44,460 nucleotides of DNA, taken from Methylobacterium ajmalii. Its GTDB lineage: Bacteria > Pseudomonadota > Alphaproteobacteria > Rhizobiales > Beijerinckiaceae. The position numbers were made by a program, and so were the translations under genes. This document shows positions 32,709-41,396 of the stretch, one piece after another. The notes under the pieces were generated by a model. It saw nothing but the letters and a program-made list of their open reading frames with translations. It had not been told where the DNA came from and did not search any database. The DNA is taken from contig NZ_JACWCT010000167.1 of the NCBI RefSeq assembly GCF_016613415.1, forward strand, positions 1-44,460, read 5' to 3'. Each line of letters opens with the position of its first letter. Within the stretch, counting starts at the first letter, position 1.

Positions 32709-32793
32709 GGGGGAATGTCCCGAGCGGCAAAGGGGGCGGACTGTAAATCCGCTGGCTATGCCTTCGTAGGTTCGAGTCCTACTTCCCCCACCA
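32709..32793 (+). tRNA. tRNA-Tyr (GTA), copy 2
   Basis: An exact 85-nt copy of the tRNA at 32475-32559, with its own promoter and leader and CCA at 32791-32793. The identity extends about 20 bp upstream of the tRNA, including the GNRA-capped hairpin, then stops apart from the promoter hexamers. Confidence 0.96.
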
Positions 32794-32940
32794 CTTCTTC
32801 TCCTTCGTTCCGATCACCGAGATTCTTCGACGTTGTGCACGGTGTCGTCCCTCGGCGTGCCGGCCGGCCGGCTTCTCGATATTGTCACGGGACGGCGGGT
32901 AAGGCTCCCGGTCGGACGAACCGGAGCGGGAAGCACGACC

Positions 32941-33861
32941 ATGGGCGAGTTCGAGGCGTCGCAGCAATCGGCGGTGATCGAGGCGCTGCGGCGCGAGATC
33001 GCGGACGCCTACGACGAGGAGCTGGAGCTCGAGATGGAGGAGGAGCGCCTCGCCGGCCTCGTCCCGCCGCGCGAGGGCGCCGGCCCGGACCTCGACCGGC
33101 GCTTCTACTTCCGCGAGCTCCTGCGCCTGCAGCACGAGCTGGTCCGGCTCCAGGACTGGGTCCAGGCCCACAAGCTGAAGGTCGTGGTGCTGTTCGAGGG
33201 GCGCGATTCCGCCGGCAAGGGCGGCGTCATCAAGCGCATCACCCAGCGGCTCAACCCGCGGGTCTGCCGCGTCGCCGCCCTTCCCGCTCCGAACGAGCGC
33301 GAGCGCGGCCAGTGGTACTTCCAGCGCTACGTCAGCCACCTGCCGACCGGCGGCGAGATGGTGCTGTTCGACCGCTCCTGGTACAACCGGGCCGGCGTCG
33401 AGCGCGTCATGGGCTTCTGCTCCGAGGCCGACGTCGAGGAGTTCTTCCGCTCGGTGCCCGAGTTCGAGCGCATGCTGGTGCGCTCGGGCATCATCCTGGT
33501 GAAGTACTGGTTCTCGATCACCGACGCCGAGCAGGCCCACCGCTTCGAGATGCGGATCCGCGATCCGCTCAAGCAGTGGAAGCTCAGCCCGATGGACGTC
33601 GAATCGCGCCGGCGCTGGGAAAGCTACACCCGGGCCAAGGAGGACATGCTGGCCCGCACCCACATCCCCGAGGCGCCCTGGTGGGTGGTGGACGCGGTCG
33701 ACAAGCAGCGCGCCCGCCTCAACTGCATCGGCCACCTGCTGGAGCAGGTCGCGTACGGCACCGTCGAGCGCCCGTCCGTCCACCTGCCCGAGCGGGTGCG
33801 CAACCCCGATTACGTCCGCGGCCCGGTTCCGGCCGAGATGTACGTGCCGGCCCGGTACTGA
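32941..33861 (+). CDS. ppk2: Polyphosphate kinase 2
   Basis: 306-residue PPK2 of the one-domain class, which moves phosphate between polyphosphate and nucleoside diphosphates (or monophosphates) in the cytoplasm. Motifs: Walker A GRDSAGKGG (87-95), Walker B VLFDRSWYNRAGVERVMGF (Asp144), and lid-region WKLSPMDVESRRRWESYTRAKEDML. The N-terminal 60 residues form an acidic helical extension. ATG at 32941; earlier in-frame starts exist to 32833 but add unrelated sequence. The porin gene starts 8 bp after its stop, so they are likely cotranscribed. Class I and II are not separable by eye; the length favours class I (GTP/ATP synthesis or use). Confidence 0.94.
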   Translation: MGEFEASQQSAVIEALRREIADAYDEELELEMEEERLAGLVPPREGAGPDLDRRFYFRELLRLQHELVRLQDWVQAHKLKVVVLFEGRDSAGKGGVIKRITQRLNPRVCRVAALPAPNERERGQWYFQRYVSHLPTGGEMVLFDRSWYNRAGVERVMGFCSEADVEEFFRSVPEFERMLVRSGIILVKYWFSITDAEQAHRFEMRIRDPLKQWKLSPMDVESRRRWESYTRAKEDMLARTHIPEAPWWVVDAVDKQRARLNCIGHLLEQVAYGTVERPSVHLPERVRNPDYVRGPVPAEMYVPARY

Positions 33862-33868
33862 GCCCGGC

Positions 33869-35353
33869 ATGAGGGATTGGCGCGCGGCGGCTTTCCTCGT
33901 CGGCCTCGGTCTCGCCGCGGGCGGGGCCGTGGCGCAGCAGGCCGCGCCCGCGCCGGGCCCGACCCTGCCGATCCTGGCGCGCTTTCCCCTCACGGGCGCC
34001 GGCGGCGACCCGCAGACCGCCATCGCCCAGGCGCGCACCTCCGACCAGGTCTCGCTGACGATCGGCGGCTCGATCCAGTCGTCGCTCGGCCCCTACGGCG
34101 ACCCGTTCGGCGCCCGCGCGTTCCTGGCCGAGCGCGGCATCACCTATACGATCACCTATATCGGCGAGGGCCTGGCGAACCTGCGCGGCGGCCTGAAGCG
34201 CGGCGTCACCTATGGCGGCCGCCTCGACACCTCCCTCGACGTCGACCTCGACAAGCTCGCCGGCTGGACCGGGGCGAAGCTCCACACCGACTTCTTCCAG
34301 ATCCACGGCCACGGGATGTCGCGCTCCTACGTCGACAACCTGACGACGGTGAGCGGCATCGAGGCGCTGCCGGCGACCCGGCTGTTCGAATTGTGGCTCG
34401 AGCAGAACCTGTTCGACAACACGCTCTCGATCAAGGTCGGCCAGGTCTCGGCCGATACCGAGTTCGCCATCGCCCAGTCGGCGGTGGTGTTCTTCAATGC
34501 GGGCTTCGGCTGGCCCAACATCGGCGCCGTGGTGCTGCCGAGCGGCGGGCCGATCTATCCGCTCGCCACCCCGGCGGTGCGGGTGAAGTACGTGCCCGAC
34601 GAGCGCCTGTCGGTCCAGGCGGCGATCTTGGACGGCGATCCCGCGGGCCGGCGCCGGGGCGACGACACCGATCCGCAGCGCCTCAACCGCACCGGCACCA
34701 GCTTCCGGGTCGCCGACCCGCCGCTGCTAATCGGCGAGGTCGCCTACGCCTACACGCTCGACCTGTGGGGCGAGAGCCTGCACGGCACGGCGACGCTCGG
34801 CGGCTGGCAGCATTTCGGCGACTTCGACAGCCCGCGCCTCGACAGCGTGTCGGGCCGCCTGCTCGCCGATCCGGAATCGAGCGGCATCGCCCGGCGCTTT
34901 CGCGGCGACCGCGGCGTCTACGGCATCATCGACCAGACGCTCTATCGCGAGCCCGGCACCGAGGACGAGGGCGCCAGCGCCTTCCTGCGGATGTCGAAGG
35001 TGCCGGGCGACCGCAACCTGATCGATCTCTACGTCGACGGCGGCCTCGCCTACAAAGGCGTGCTGCCGGGCCGGCCCAACGACACCGTGGCGCTCGGGGT
35101 GATCTATTCGCGCATCGGCCCGGCGGCCCGGGCCTTCGACCGGGACACGATCCTGTTCGGCCAGGGGACCGGCCCGATCCGGTCGAGCGAGGTGGTGATC
35201 GAGGCGACCTACCAGGCCGAGGTGCTGCCCGGCTTCACGCTCCAGCCCGACCTGCAATTCGTCCTGCGGCCCGGCGGCGGCCTCGCCGACGACGCCGGCC
35301 ACCGGCTGAAGAACGCCACCGTGATGGGCCTGCGGGCGACGATCAACTACTAG
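33869..35353 (+). CDS. OprB-like carbohydrate-selective porin
   Basis: 494-residue outer-membrane beta-barrel. A Sec signal peptide (LVGLGLAAGGAVA-QQ) precedes a Pro-rich linker, then the OprB-type barrel: LAERGITYTITYIGEGLANLRGGLKRGVTYGGRLDTSLDVDLDKLAGWTG, HTDFFQIHGHGMSRSYVDNL, FELWLEQNLFDNTLSIKVGQ, ending ATINY with a terminal aromatic residue as outer-membrane proteins require. OprB family members admit sugars. It starts 8 bp after the PPK2 stop. Its stop codon is contributed by the first bases of a repeated intergenic element. The solute is unknown. Confidence 0.92.
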   Translation: MRDWRAAAFLVGLGLAAGGAVAQQAAPAPGPTLPILARFPLTGAGGDPQTAIAQARTSDQVSLTIGGSIQSSLGPYGDPFGARAFLAERGITYTITYIGEGLANLRGGLKRGVTYGGRLDTSLDVDLDKLAGWTGAKLHTDFFQIHGHGMSRSYVDNLTTVSGIEALPATRLFELWLEQNLFDNTLSIKVGQVSADTEFAIAQSAVVFFNAGFGWPNIGAVVLPSGGPIYPLATPAVRVKYVPDERLSVQAAILDGDPAGRRRGDDTDPQRLNRTGTSFRVADPPLLIGEVAYAYTLDLWGESLHGTATLGGWQHFGDFDSPRLDSVSGRLLADPESSGIARRFRGDRGVYGIIDQTLYREPGTEDEGASAFLRMSKVPGDRNLIDLYVDGGLAYKGVLPGRPNDTVALGVIYSRIGPAARAFDRDTILFGQGTGPIRSSEVVIEATYQAEVLPGFTLQPDLQFVLRPGGGLADDAGHRLKNATVMGLRATINY

Positions 35354-35452
35354 AGCACTTCACGATCGCGTTGCAATCGCGAAGATCTCTAAGTCATTGT
35401 TTTGTTGCATTTTTTGCGACGAACCGGGTTCCACTTCGTCGGAAAATGCTCC
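35352..35452. repeat. Intergenic palindromic repeat element of about 100 bp
   Basis: Bounded by AGAGCACTT and AAAATGCTC, imperfect terminal inverted repeats, with two inner hairpins: TCGCG/CGCGA around 35365 and CGACGAA (near 35417)/TTCGTCG. I recognise this unit from memory as a widely dispersed element in Methylobacterium and Bradyrhizobium genomes. It lies between the convergent porin and chemoreceptor genes and can act as a two-way terminator. Its first TAG is the porin stop codon. Confidence 0.75.
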
Positions 35453-35557
35453 AGCCTCGGGTGCGGCCAGGGGGCGGTCCGAGCTGCGCCAAGCCTCGGC
35501 CTGGCGCCATCCTGGCGCGGGGGCCATCCGCTCCCGGTCCTCCCCGCGCGGGCGCGG

Positions 35558-37603
35558 TCAGGCGGCCTGGATGTCGTTCAGGAAGATGTCGACCTCCTGC
35601 TTGACGCTCAGCGACTGGCTCGCCAGCTCGGCGGCTGCGTCGAGAACCTGCGAGGCGGCACGGCCGGTCTCGTTGGCGGAGGTCAGCACCCGCGCCACGT
35701 TGGCCGACACGTCCTGCGTGCCGTGCGCCGCCTCGGCGGCGTTGCGGGAGATCTCCGTCGTCACCCCGGTCTGCTGCACGACCGTGGAGGCGATCATCCC
35801 GGAGATCTCGTTGATCGACGCGATCGTCCGGCCGATCTGCAGGATCGCCTCGGTGGCCCGGCCGGTCGCGCTCTGGATCGCGGTGATCTGGCCGCCGATC
35901 TCCTCGGTCGCCCGGGTGGTCTGGCCGGCCAGTTCCTTGACCTCCGCCGCGACGACCGCGAAGCCGCGGCCCGCCTCGCCGGCCCGGGCCGCCTCGATCG
36001 TGGCGTTGAGCGCCAGAAGGTTGGTCTGGGCGGCGATCGACGAGATCGTCGTCACGGCCGCCCCGATCTGCTCGGAGGCGGTGCCGAGCTCGGCCATGGC
36101 CGAGCCGCTGGCCTCGGCCTCGCGGGCGGCGTGGGTGGCCACCTCGTTGGAGCGCAGCACCTGGCGCTGGATCTCGTGGAGCGAGGAGACCATCTCCTCG
36201 GCGGCCGAGGCCACCGTCTGCACGTTGACCGAGGTCTGCTCGGCGGCCGCGCTCGAGGCCACGGCTTGCCGGTTGGTGGTGTCGGCGACGTGGGTCATCG
36301 CCCGGGCGGTGGCGTCGAGCTCGGTGGCCGCCGAGGTGACGATCTCGAGCGAGCGGGCGATTTTGTGCTGGAAGCCCTTGACCAGGGCGTCGACCCGGTC
36401 GGCCCGGCGCTGGCGGGCGGATTGCTCGGCGGCCTGGGCCGCCTCGAGGTCGAGGCGGGCGACGGCGTTGTCGCGGAACACCGCCACGGCGCGGGCCATG
36501 TCGCCGATCTCGTCGCGGCGGGTCAGGTCCGGGATCGCCGACGCGACGTCGCCATTCGCCAGGCCGGTCATCCGCCGCGTCGCCCGGTCGATCGGCCGGA
36601 CGAACGAGCGCGCCGAGACGAAGACCGTGGCGAGCACGAGGGCGAGGATCAGGGCCGAGGTCACGATCATCATGTTCAGCGCCGAGCGCGCGCCGGCGAG
36701 GGCCGCGTCGTGCGGAATGGTCATGACGACGTGCCAGCGTTCCGCCACGCCCGGGAAGCGCACCGGCACGGCCGACACGAAATCGCGCGACCCGTCCTGG
36801 TTCCTGTGCAGGTCGACGACCGGGCCGTCGGCGCGGTCGGACGCCTCGACGAGCCTGGCGACCTCCGGCCGCTCGATGGGCTTGCCCAGGAGCGCGGCGT
36901 CCGGATTCGCGACCCAGGCGCCGCCGGCCGCGATCGTGATCCGCCCCACGCCCAGGGGGGCGAGGCCGCCGGCGAAGGCCTGGAGCTGGGCGAGGCCCAC
37001 GTCCACGCCCGCCATGCCGATCGCCGCGCCGGCCTTGTTGCGCACGATGCCCACGGCCGTCGTCATCAGGACGCTCTTGCCGTCGACGGTGTAGGTATAG
37101 GGATTCAGGATGCGCGAGCGGTTCTCCCGCACCGGCTTGTCGTACCACTCCTCGACGCCGTCCGCCGCCGTCATGCCGAGCTTCTCGATGCCCGCCGCCC
37201 CGTCCGGCTTGCGGAAGGCGTAGGGGATGAATCGGCCGAGATCGCCGTCCTTGCGGTCGAAGGCGTTCGGCTCCATGCCGACCGACAGCCCGAGAATGTC
37301 GGGATTGCGGTCGATCACGACCTTCATCATCTGCTCGACCGCTTGGCGGTCGGGCGATCCCGATGCGACGACGCCTGACACGGCGTTGGCCACCGTGGCG
37401 GCGACCGCCGATCCCGCGACGATCCTGAGCGAGACGTCGTTGGCGTAGCGGTCGAGGAGGGTCTTCATCTCCCGGTTGGCCGCGTCCTCCGACGAGCGGT
37501 ACATGAAGTACGAGCCGCTGAGCGTGACGGTCGCCATCGCGACGATCGTGACGATGCCGCCACCGAGCGTCAGGCGCGACTTTATGCTTCTGAGGTTGGG
37601 CAT
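35558..37603 (-). CDS. Methyl-accepting chemotaxis protein, dCache-HAMP-MA
   Basis: 681-residue chemoreceptor. First transmembrane helix (TLGGGIVTIVAMATVTLSGSYFM), a large periplasmic double-Cache sensor (about residues 35-285: RNPDILGLSVGMEPNAFD; NPYTYTVDGKSVLMTTAVGI; GMAGVDVGLAQL), second helix (MMIVTSALILALVLATVF), HAMP (RPIDRATRRMTGLANGDV), and a long signalling coiled coil with the CheA/CheW hairpin tip EISSIAAQTNLLALNATIEAARAGEAGRGFAVVAAEVKELA. dCache receptors typically bind amino acids or carboxylates. No CheR/CheB-docking pentapeptide is seen at the end (DIQAA). ATG at 37603 is chosen over 37642. It is convergent with the porin gene; no che genes are adjacent. Confidence 0.95.
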   Translation of the reverse strand: MPNLRSIKSRLTLGGGIVTIVAMATVTLSGSYFMYRSSEDAANREMKTLLDRYANDVSLRIVAGSAVAATVANAVSGVVASGSPDRQAVEQMMKVVIDRNPDILGLSVGMEPNAFDRKDGDLGRFIPYAFRKPDGAAGIEKLGMTAADGVEEWYDKPVRENRSRILNPYTYTVDGKSVLMTTAVGIVRNKAGAAIGMAGVDVGLAQLQAFAGGLAPLGVGRITIAAGGAWVANPDAALLGKPIERPEVARLVEASDRADGPVVDLHRNQDGSRDFVSAVPVRFPGVAERWHVVMTIPHDAALAGARSALNMMIVTSALILALVLATVFVSARSFVRPIDRATRRMTGLANGDVASAIPDLTRRDEIGDMARAVAVFRDNAVARLDLEAAQAAEQSARQRRADRVDALVKGFQHKIARSLEIVTSAATELDATARAMTHVADTTNRQAVASSAAAEQTSVNVQTVASAAEEMVSSLHEIQRQVLRSNEVATHAAREAEASGSAMAELGTASEQIGAAVTTISSIAAQTNLLALNATIEAARAGEAGRGFAVVAAEVKELAGQTTRATEEIGGQITAIQSATGRATEAILQIGRTIASINEISGMIASTVVQQTGVTTEISRNAAEAAHGTQDVSANVARVLTSANETGRAASQVLDAAAELASQSLSVKQEVDIFLNDIQAA

Positions 37604-37962
37604 CGTGCGATCTCGAGGGTGAAATGCAAGCCGCGCCGGCACCGGGCCGGCGTGGTGCGCAGTCGCGTGATCGGCGTAACCTGCGCCTGTAGTGTTAAAA
37701 AGGGATTATGAATTGCTTATTCGCGTTCGCGAGAGGCCGTCCGGCACGATTTAACGTGTGAGTAGGCGATCGTCTCGTTTCGTCAAGCAGTCGCGAATGC
37801 GGGCGCCGACCGATATTTCCCCCGCCATGTCATGCCTTGCCTTGGGTCGTCGCGTCACGAGGACGACGGCCGATCCCGGCTGCACTTGCGACGCGCGAAA
37901 GCCACGCCCGGCTCCTGGCCGGACGTGGCGCGAGGTGGATCCGCGGGCCCGGGGGCGGACGA
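37604..37962. other. Intergenic region upstream of the chemoreceptor gene
   Basis: 359 bp between the chemoreceptor start and the TorF-like porin stop. It contains an AT-richer patch (37690-37725) with CATAAT on the minus strand (37705-37710), a possible -10 for the chemoreceptor; no convincing -35 was seen. No gene was recognised. Confidence 0.4.
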
Positions 37963-38958
37963 CTACCTGAAGAAGCCCAGGATGCCGGCCGGCTCCGAAT
38001 AGATGCCGGGCGTCGCCGTCGAGAGTTGCCAGGTGATCGAGCCGATGACCGCGTCGCCGCACCAGCGCGAGGTGCCGCCGTTGGAGAAGCCCCGCAGGTC
38101 CCCGGTGAGCGCGAAGCATTCCCGCTTGTCCAGGCCGGCGGTGTGGTAGCGCAGGTCGAGCAGGAGGTTCTTGTACGCGTAGGAGACGCCGACGTTGCCG
38201 TACAAGTAGCTCGGCAGGTTGAACGAGTTGAAGCGTCCGATGTCCGCATTGAAGCCGGTGGTGGAGTTCTTCGCGCTCGTCAGCGTGAAGTGGCCGACCT
38301 CGCCCGAGATGGTGAGGCCGCCGACGAGGGAGGCCGGCAGCGTCGGGAACATCTCGGGCGACAGCGTGTAGGCGAAGTTACCCGCCGCGTAGGTGCTGAT
38401 CGCGTGCGTCCCGAAGAAGTTCGGCGAGTGGAACAGGGCCGCGCCGAGCACTAGGTTGTCGTCGTAGGCGTAGGAGACCTTGCCGCCGCCCTCGTAGAAG
38501 TCCGAGTTCGCGGTCGTGGCGTAGAAGGGCGCACCGGTGGCGTCGACCAGGAAGGCGCGGCGCTCGTTCGGGTAGTTGTAGTAGTAGATCGCCAGGTCGA
38601 AGGTGAACTTGTCGAACTTCGGCCGGATGCCGGCGATCAGGTCGAACTCCATGTCGGGCCGGGTCGGCAGGCGGGTCTGGTAGGTCGCCATCCCGGTATA
38701 GAGCAGGTTGTCGAAGTACTGCGTCTCGAAGAAGGTCTGGACGCTGCCGCGGCGGTCCGACTGGCTCACGCCGCGGAAGTTGTAGTCGGTCTGGTAGCGG
38801 GCGCCGAGGGAGAAATCGATGACCGGCTTCGGCCCGGCCGCCGCCGGCACCTCGGCCGGCGCCGGCGTGTCGGCCGCGATCGCGGCCCCGCCGAGAATGG
38901 GGGCGAGCAGGAATCCTGCCCCGAGGGAGAGCGCTCTGGCGGTCGTGGCGGGGCTCAT
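37963..38958 (-). CDS. TorF-family putative outer-membrane porin
   Basis: 331-residue protein with a signal peptide (LSLGAGFLLAPILGGAAIAADTP) and a beta-barrel of alternating hydrophobic strands. It matches the TorF/TIGR02001 family: ARYQTDYNFRGVSQSDRRGSVQTFFE and DLIAGIRPKFDKFTFDLAIYYYNYP at the expected places, ending PAGILGFFR with aromatic residues. Two cysteines near the C-terminus (ECFAL, RWCGD) may form a disulfide. ATG at 38958, not the longer 39000 start. It follows the ethanolamine permease gene on the same strand (192 bp), so it may provide outer-membrane access for the same solute; that is inference. Confidence 0.88.
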   Translation of the reverse strand: MSPATTARALSLGAGFLLAPILGGAAIAADTPAPAEVPAAAGPKPVIDFSLGARYQTDYNFRGVSQSDRRGSVQTFFETQYFDNLLYTGMATYQTRLPTRPDMEFDLIAGIRPKFDKFTFDLAIYYYNYPNERRAFLVDATGAPFYATTANSDFYEGGGKVSYAYDDNLVLGAALFHSPNFFGTHAISTYAAGNFAYTLSPEMFPTLPASLVGGLTISGEVGHFTLTSAKNSTTGFNADIGRFNSFNLPSYLYGNVGVSYAYKNLLLDLRYHTAGLDKRECFALTGDLRGFSNGGTSRWCGDAVIGSITWQLSTATPGIYSEPAGILGFFR

Positions 38959-39150
38959 GGTCGTCCGGGCTCGCTCGCTGGGTCGTTGACGTTCGGTCAT
39001 CCGGGGGTGGGCGTCCGCCCCGCCGGCCGGATGGTCCGCGGGACGGGCGGTCGCGTGCGGACCGACGGGGGCCCTCCCCCCGTTACTGCCGGGGACGGGA
39101 GCGGTCGGATGCGTCGCGAGAAGACGGGGTCTGTCCGCGGCGGCCCGCCG

Positions 39151-40530
39151 TCAGGCGAGTTCGCCCGCGGCGCGGCCGGGCACGGCCGCGCGCTGACGGC
39201 GCCGGATCAGCAGGGTTGCCCCGGTGCCGGCGGCGATCACGAGGGCGAAGATCACGAAGATCTGCAGGTTGTAGACGACGAGCGCGACGAAGCAGACCGC
39301 CGCCATCGCCAGGGCCGCCAGCGGCGCCGCCGGGTAGAGCGGCGCGCGGTACGGGCGGGCGAGGCCCGGCTCGGTGCGGCGCAGCCGGAACAGGGCCGCC
39401 ATGCTGACGATGTACATCGTCAGCGCCCCGAACACCGCCATGGTCACGATGCTGGCGGTGAGCGACTGTCCGGCGATGCTGACGAGGTTGTCGCTGTAGA
39501 TCGCCGCGATGCCGACCGCGCCGCCGGCGAGCGTCGCGAGATGCGGCGTCTGGAAGCGCGGGTGCAGCCGGGCGAAGATGGCGGGCAGGAAGCCGGCCCG
39601 GGCGAGGGCGAAGATCTGCCGGCCGTAGCCCATGATGATGCCGTGGAAGGAGGCGACGAGGCCGAACAGGCCGAGCCAGACCAGCATGTGCAGCCAGCCG
39701 CTCGACTCGCCGACGACGCGCTTCATCGCCTGCGGCAGCGGGTCGTTGAGGTCGGCGAGCGACTTCCAGTCGCCGGCGGCGCCGGCAAACAGCATCACCC
39801 CGAAGGCGAGCGCGGTCAGCGTCAGGACGCCGGTGATGTAGGCGATCGGGATCGTGCGCTTGGGGTCCTTGGCCTCCTCCGCCGCCATGGCGACACCCTC
39901 GATCGCGAGGAAGAACCAGATCGCGAACGGCACCGCGGCGAACATCCCGCCGATCGCGGCGGGGCTGAACGCGTCCTGGCCGGCCCAGCCGCCGGCGACG
40001 AAGTTCGAGACGCTGAAGGCCGGGGCGACGACGCCCATGAAGACCAGCAGCTCGCCGACCGCCAGCACCGTCACCACCAGCTCGAAGGTGGCGGCGATCT
40101 GCACCCCGACGATGTTGAGGCCCATGAAGATGATGTAGGCGCCGAGCGCCGCGTGCTTCGGGTCGAGGCCCGGATACTGCACGTTGAGGTAGGCGCCGAT
40201 GGCGAGCGCGATCGCCGGCGGGGCGAACACGAACTCGATCAGGGTTGCGAAGCCCGCGATGGCCCCGCCGGTCTCGCCGAAGGCGCGCAGCGCATACGCG
40301 AAGGGACCGCCCGCCTGCGGGATCGCGGTCGTCAGTTCGGTGAAGCTGAAGATGAAGGCGATGTACATCACCGCGACCAGCGCCGTGGTGATCAGGAAGC
40401 CCATGGTCCCCGCCTGGGCCCAGCCGTAGCTCCAGCCGAAATACTCTCCGGAGATCACCAGGCCGACGGCGATGCCCCAGAGATGGAAGGCGTTCAGCCC
40501 CTTGTGCAGGTTGACGGGCGCTTCGGACAT
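39151..40530 (-). CDS. eat: Ethanolamine permease (APC superfamily)
   Basis: 459-residue inner-membrane transporter with about 12 spans. The N-terminus (GLNAFHLWGIAVGLVISGEYFGWSYGWAQAGTMGFL) is characteristic of the ethanolamine permease Eat, as are FTELTTAIPQAGGPFAYA, FFLAIEGVAMAAEEAKDPKRTIP and GYGRQIFALARAGFLP. It follows eutC by 56 bp on the same strand, so uptake and ammonia-lyase are encoded together. ATG at 40530 with AGGGGAA upstream. The context makes ethanolamine the substrate with good confidence. Confidence 0.94.
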   Translation of the reverse strand: MSEAPVNLHKGLNAFHLWGIAVGLVISGEYFGWSYGWAQAGTMGFLITTALVAVMYIAFIFSFTELTTAIPQAGGPFAYALRAFGETGGAIAGFATLIEFVFAPPAIALAIGAYLNVQYPGLDPKHAALGAYIIFMGLNIVGVQIAATFELVVTVLAVGELLVFMGVVAPAFSVSNFVAGGWAGQDAFSPAAIGGMFAAVPFAIWFFLAIEGVAMAAEEAKDPKRTIPIAYITGVLTLTALAFGVMLFAGAAGDWKSLADLNDPLPQAMKRVVGESSGWLHMLVWLGLFGLVASFHGIIMGYGRQIFALARAGFLPAIFARLHPRFQTPHLATLAGGAVGIAAIYSDNLVSIAGQSLTASIVTMAVFGALTMYIVSMAALFRLRRTEPGLARPYRAPLYPAAPLAALAMAAVCFVALVVYNLQIFVIFALVIAAGTGATLLIRRRQRAAVPGRAAGELA

Positions 40531-40586
40531 GACGGTTCCCCTCTGTCGGTCGATGGTTGATCTTCAGTTTTCGTTGTCTGTAGACC

Positions 40587-41396
40587 TCAGGAGCCGGCGA
40601 TCCTGGGTGCGCCGGACTGCGTACCCAGGGCGGCCGGCATGTCGTCCTTCAGGCCGACACCGGACAGCTTCCGGCTCATTGCTTCGCGGGCCAGCCATCC
40701 GAGCTTGCGGGCGGCCTGCTCGGCGCTCAGGCCGCCGTTCGGATGGATGTTCGAGATGCAGTTGCGTTCGGAATCCTGCCGGCCCGGCCGGGGGTCGTAG
40801 GTCAGGTAGATCCCGAGGCTGTCGGAGACGGTGAGGCCCGGCCGCTCGCCGACGATCATCACGCACAAAGCCGCGCCCAGGCGGGCGGCCGCGTCGTCGC
40901 CGAGCGCCACCCGCCCCTGCGTCGCCACGACGACCGGGGCGAGGCGGAACCCCGCCAGCGCCGCCGCGCAGGCATGGACCAGCGCCGCCGCGTGGGCCTG
41001 CACGCCGGTGGCCGACAGCCCGTCGGCGACCACGATGGCGATCTCGGCCGGCGCGATCCCCGCGAAGGCGGCATGACTCTCCGGGGCGAGCATCCGGCCG
41101 AGATCCGGGCGCCGCAGGTAGGTGGCGCGGTCGGGGGCGTTGCTGGCGACCCGGAGCGTCGGCAGCGGCTCCAGGGCCCGGCACAGCGCCTCGGTGTCGA
41201 GGGCATCGTGGACGGCGTCCCGGGCAAGGGCGTGGGCGTACTGGAACTCCAGCACGGCGCGCATCGGGATGGCGTTTCCGGTCCGCCCGAGGCCGATGCG
41301 GGCCGGCGTCAGCGTCCGCAGCAGGGCCCACGGGTCGGTGGCGGGCGCGGTGCCGGGGCGCTCGGTCGGGGTTCGCTCGTCGTCGCGCCGGCTCAT
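40587..41396 (-). CDS. eutC: Ethanolamine ammonia-lyase small subunit
   Basis: 269-residue small subunit of the adenosylcobalamin-dependent ethanolamine ammonia-lyase, which with EutB converts ethanolamine to acetaldehyde and ammonia. Family segments are TPARIGLGRTGNAIPMRAVLEFQYAHALARDAVH, VVADGLSATGVQAHA, VMIVGERPGLTVSDSLGIYLTYDPRPG and the C-terminal SERNCISNIHPNGGLSAEQAA. ATG at 41396 overlaps the eutB stop by 4 bp (ATGA), indicating translational coupling and balanced subunit supply. The N-terminal 25 residues are variable, as usual. Confidence 0.97.
   Translation of the reverse strand: MSRRDDERTPTERPGTAPATDPWALLRTLTPARIGLGRTGNAIPMRAVLEFQYAHALARDAVHDALDTEALCRALEPLPTLRVASNAPDRATYLRRPDLGRMLAPESHAAFAGIAPAEIAIVVADGLSATGVQAHAAALVHACAAALAGFRLAPVVVATQGRVALGDDAAARLGAALCVMIVGERPGLTVSDSLGIYLTYDPRPGRQDSERNCISNIHPNGGLSAEQAARKLGWLAREAMSRKLSGVGLKDDMPAALGTQSGAPRIAGS

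Noticed and set aside
32475..32793. Paired tRNA-Tyr genes as an integration (att) site of a genomic island
   Set aside because: Both copies are whole genes with promoters and no integrase or phage gene is near; plain gene duplication is simpler.
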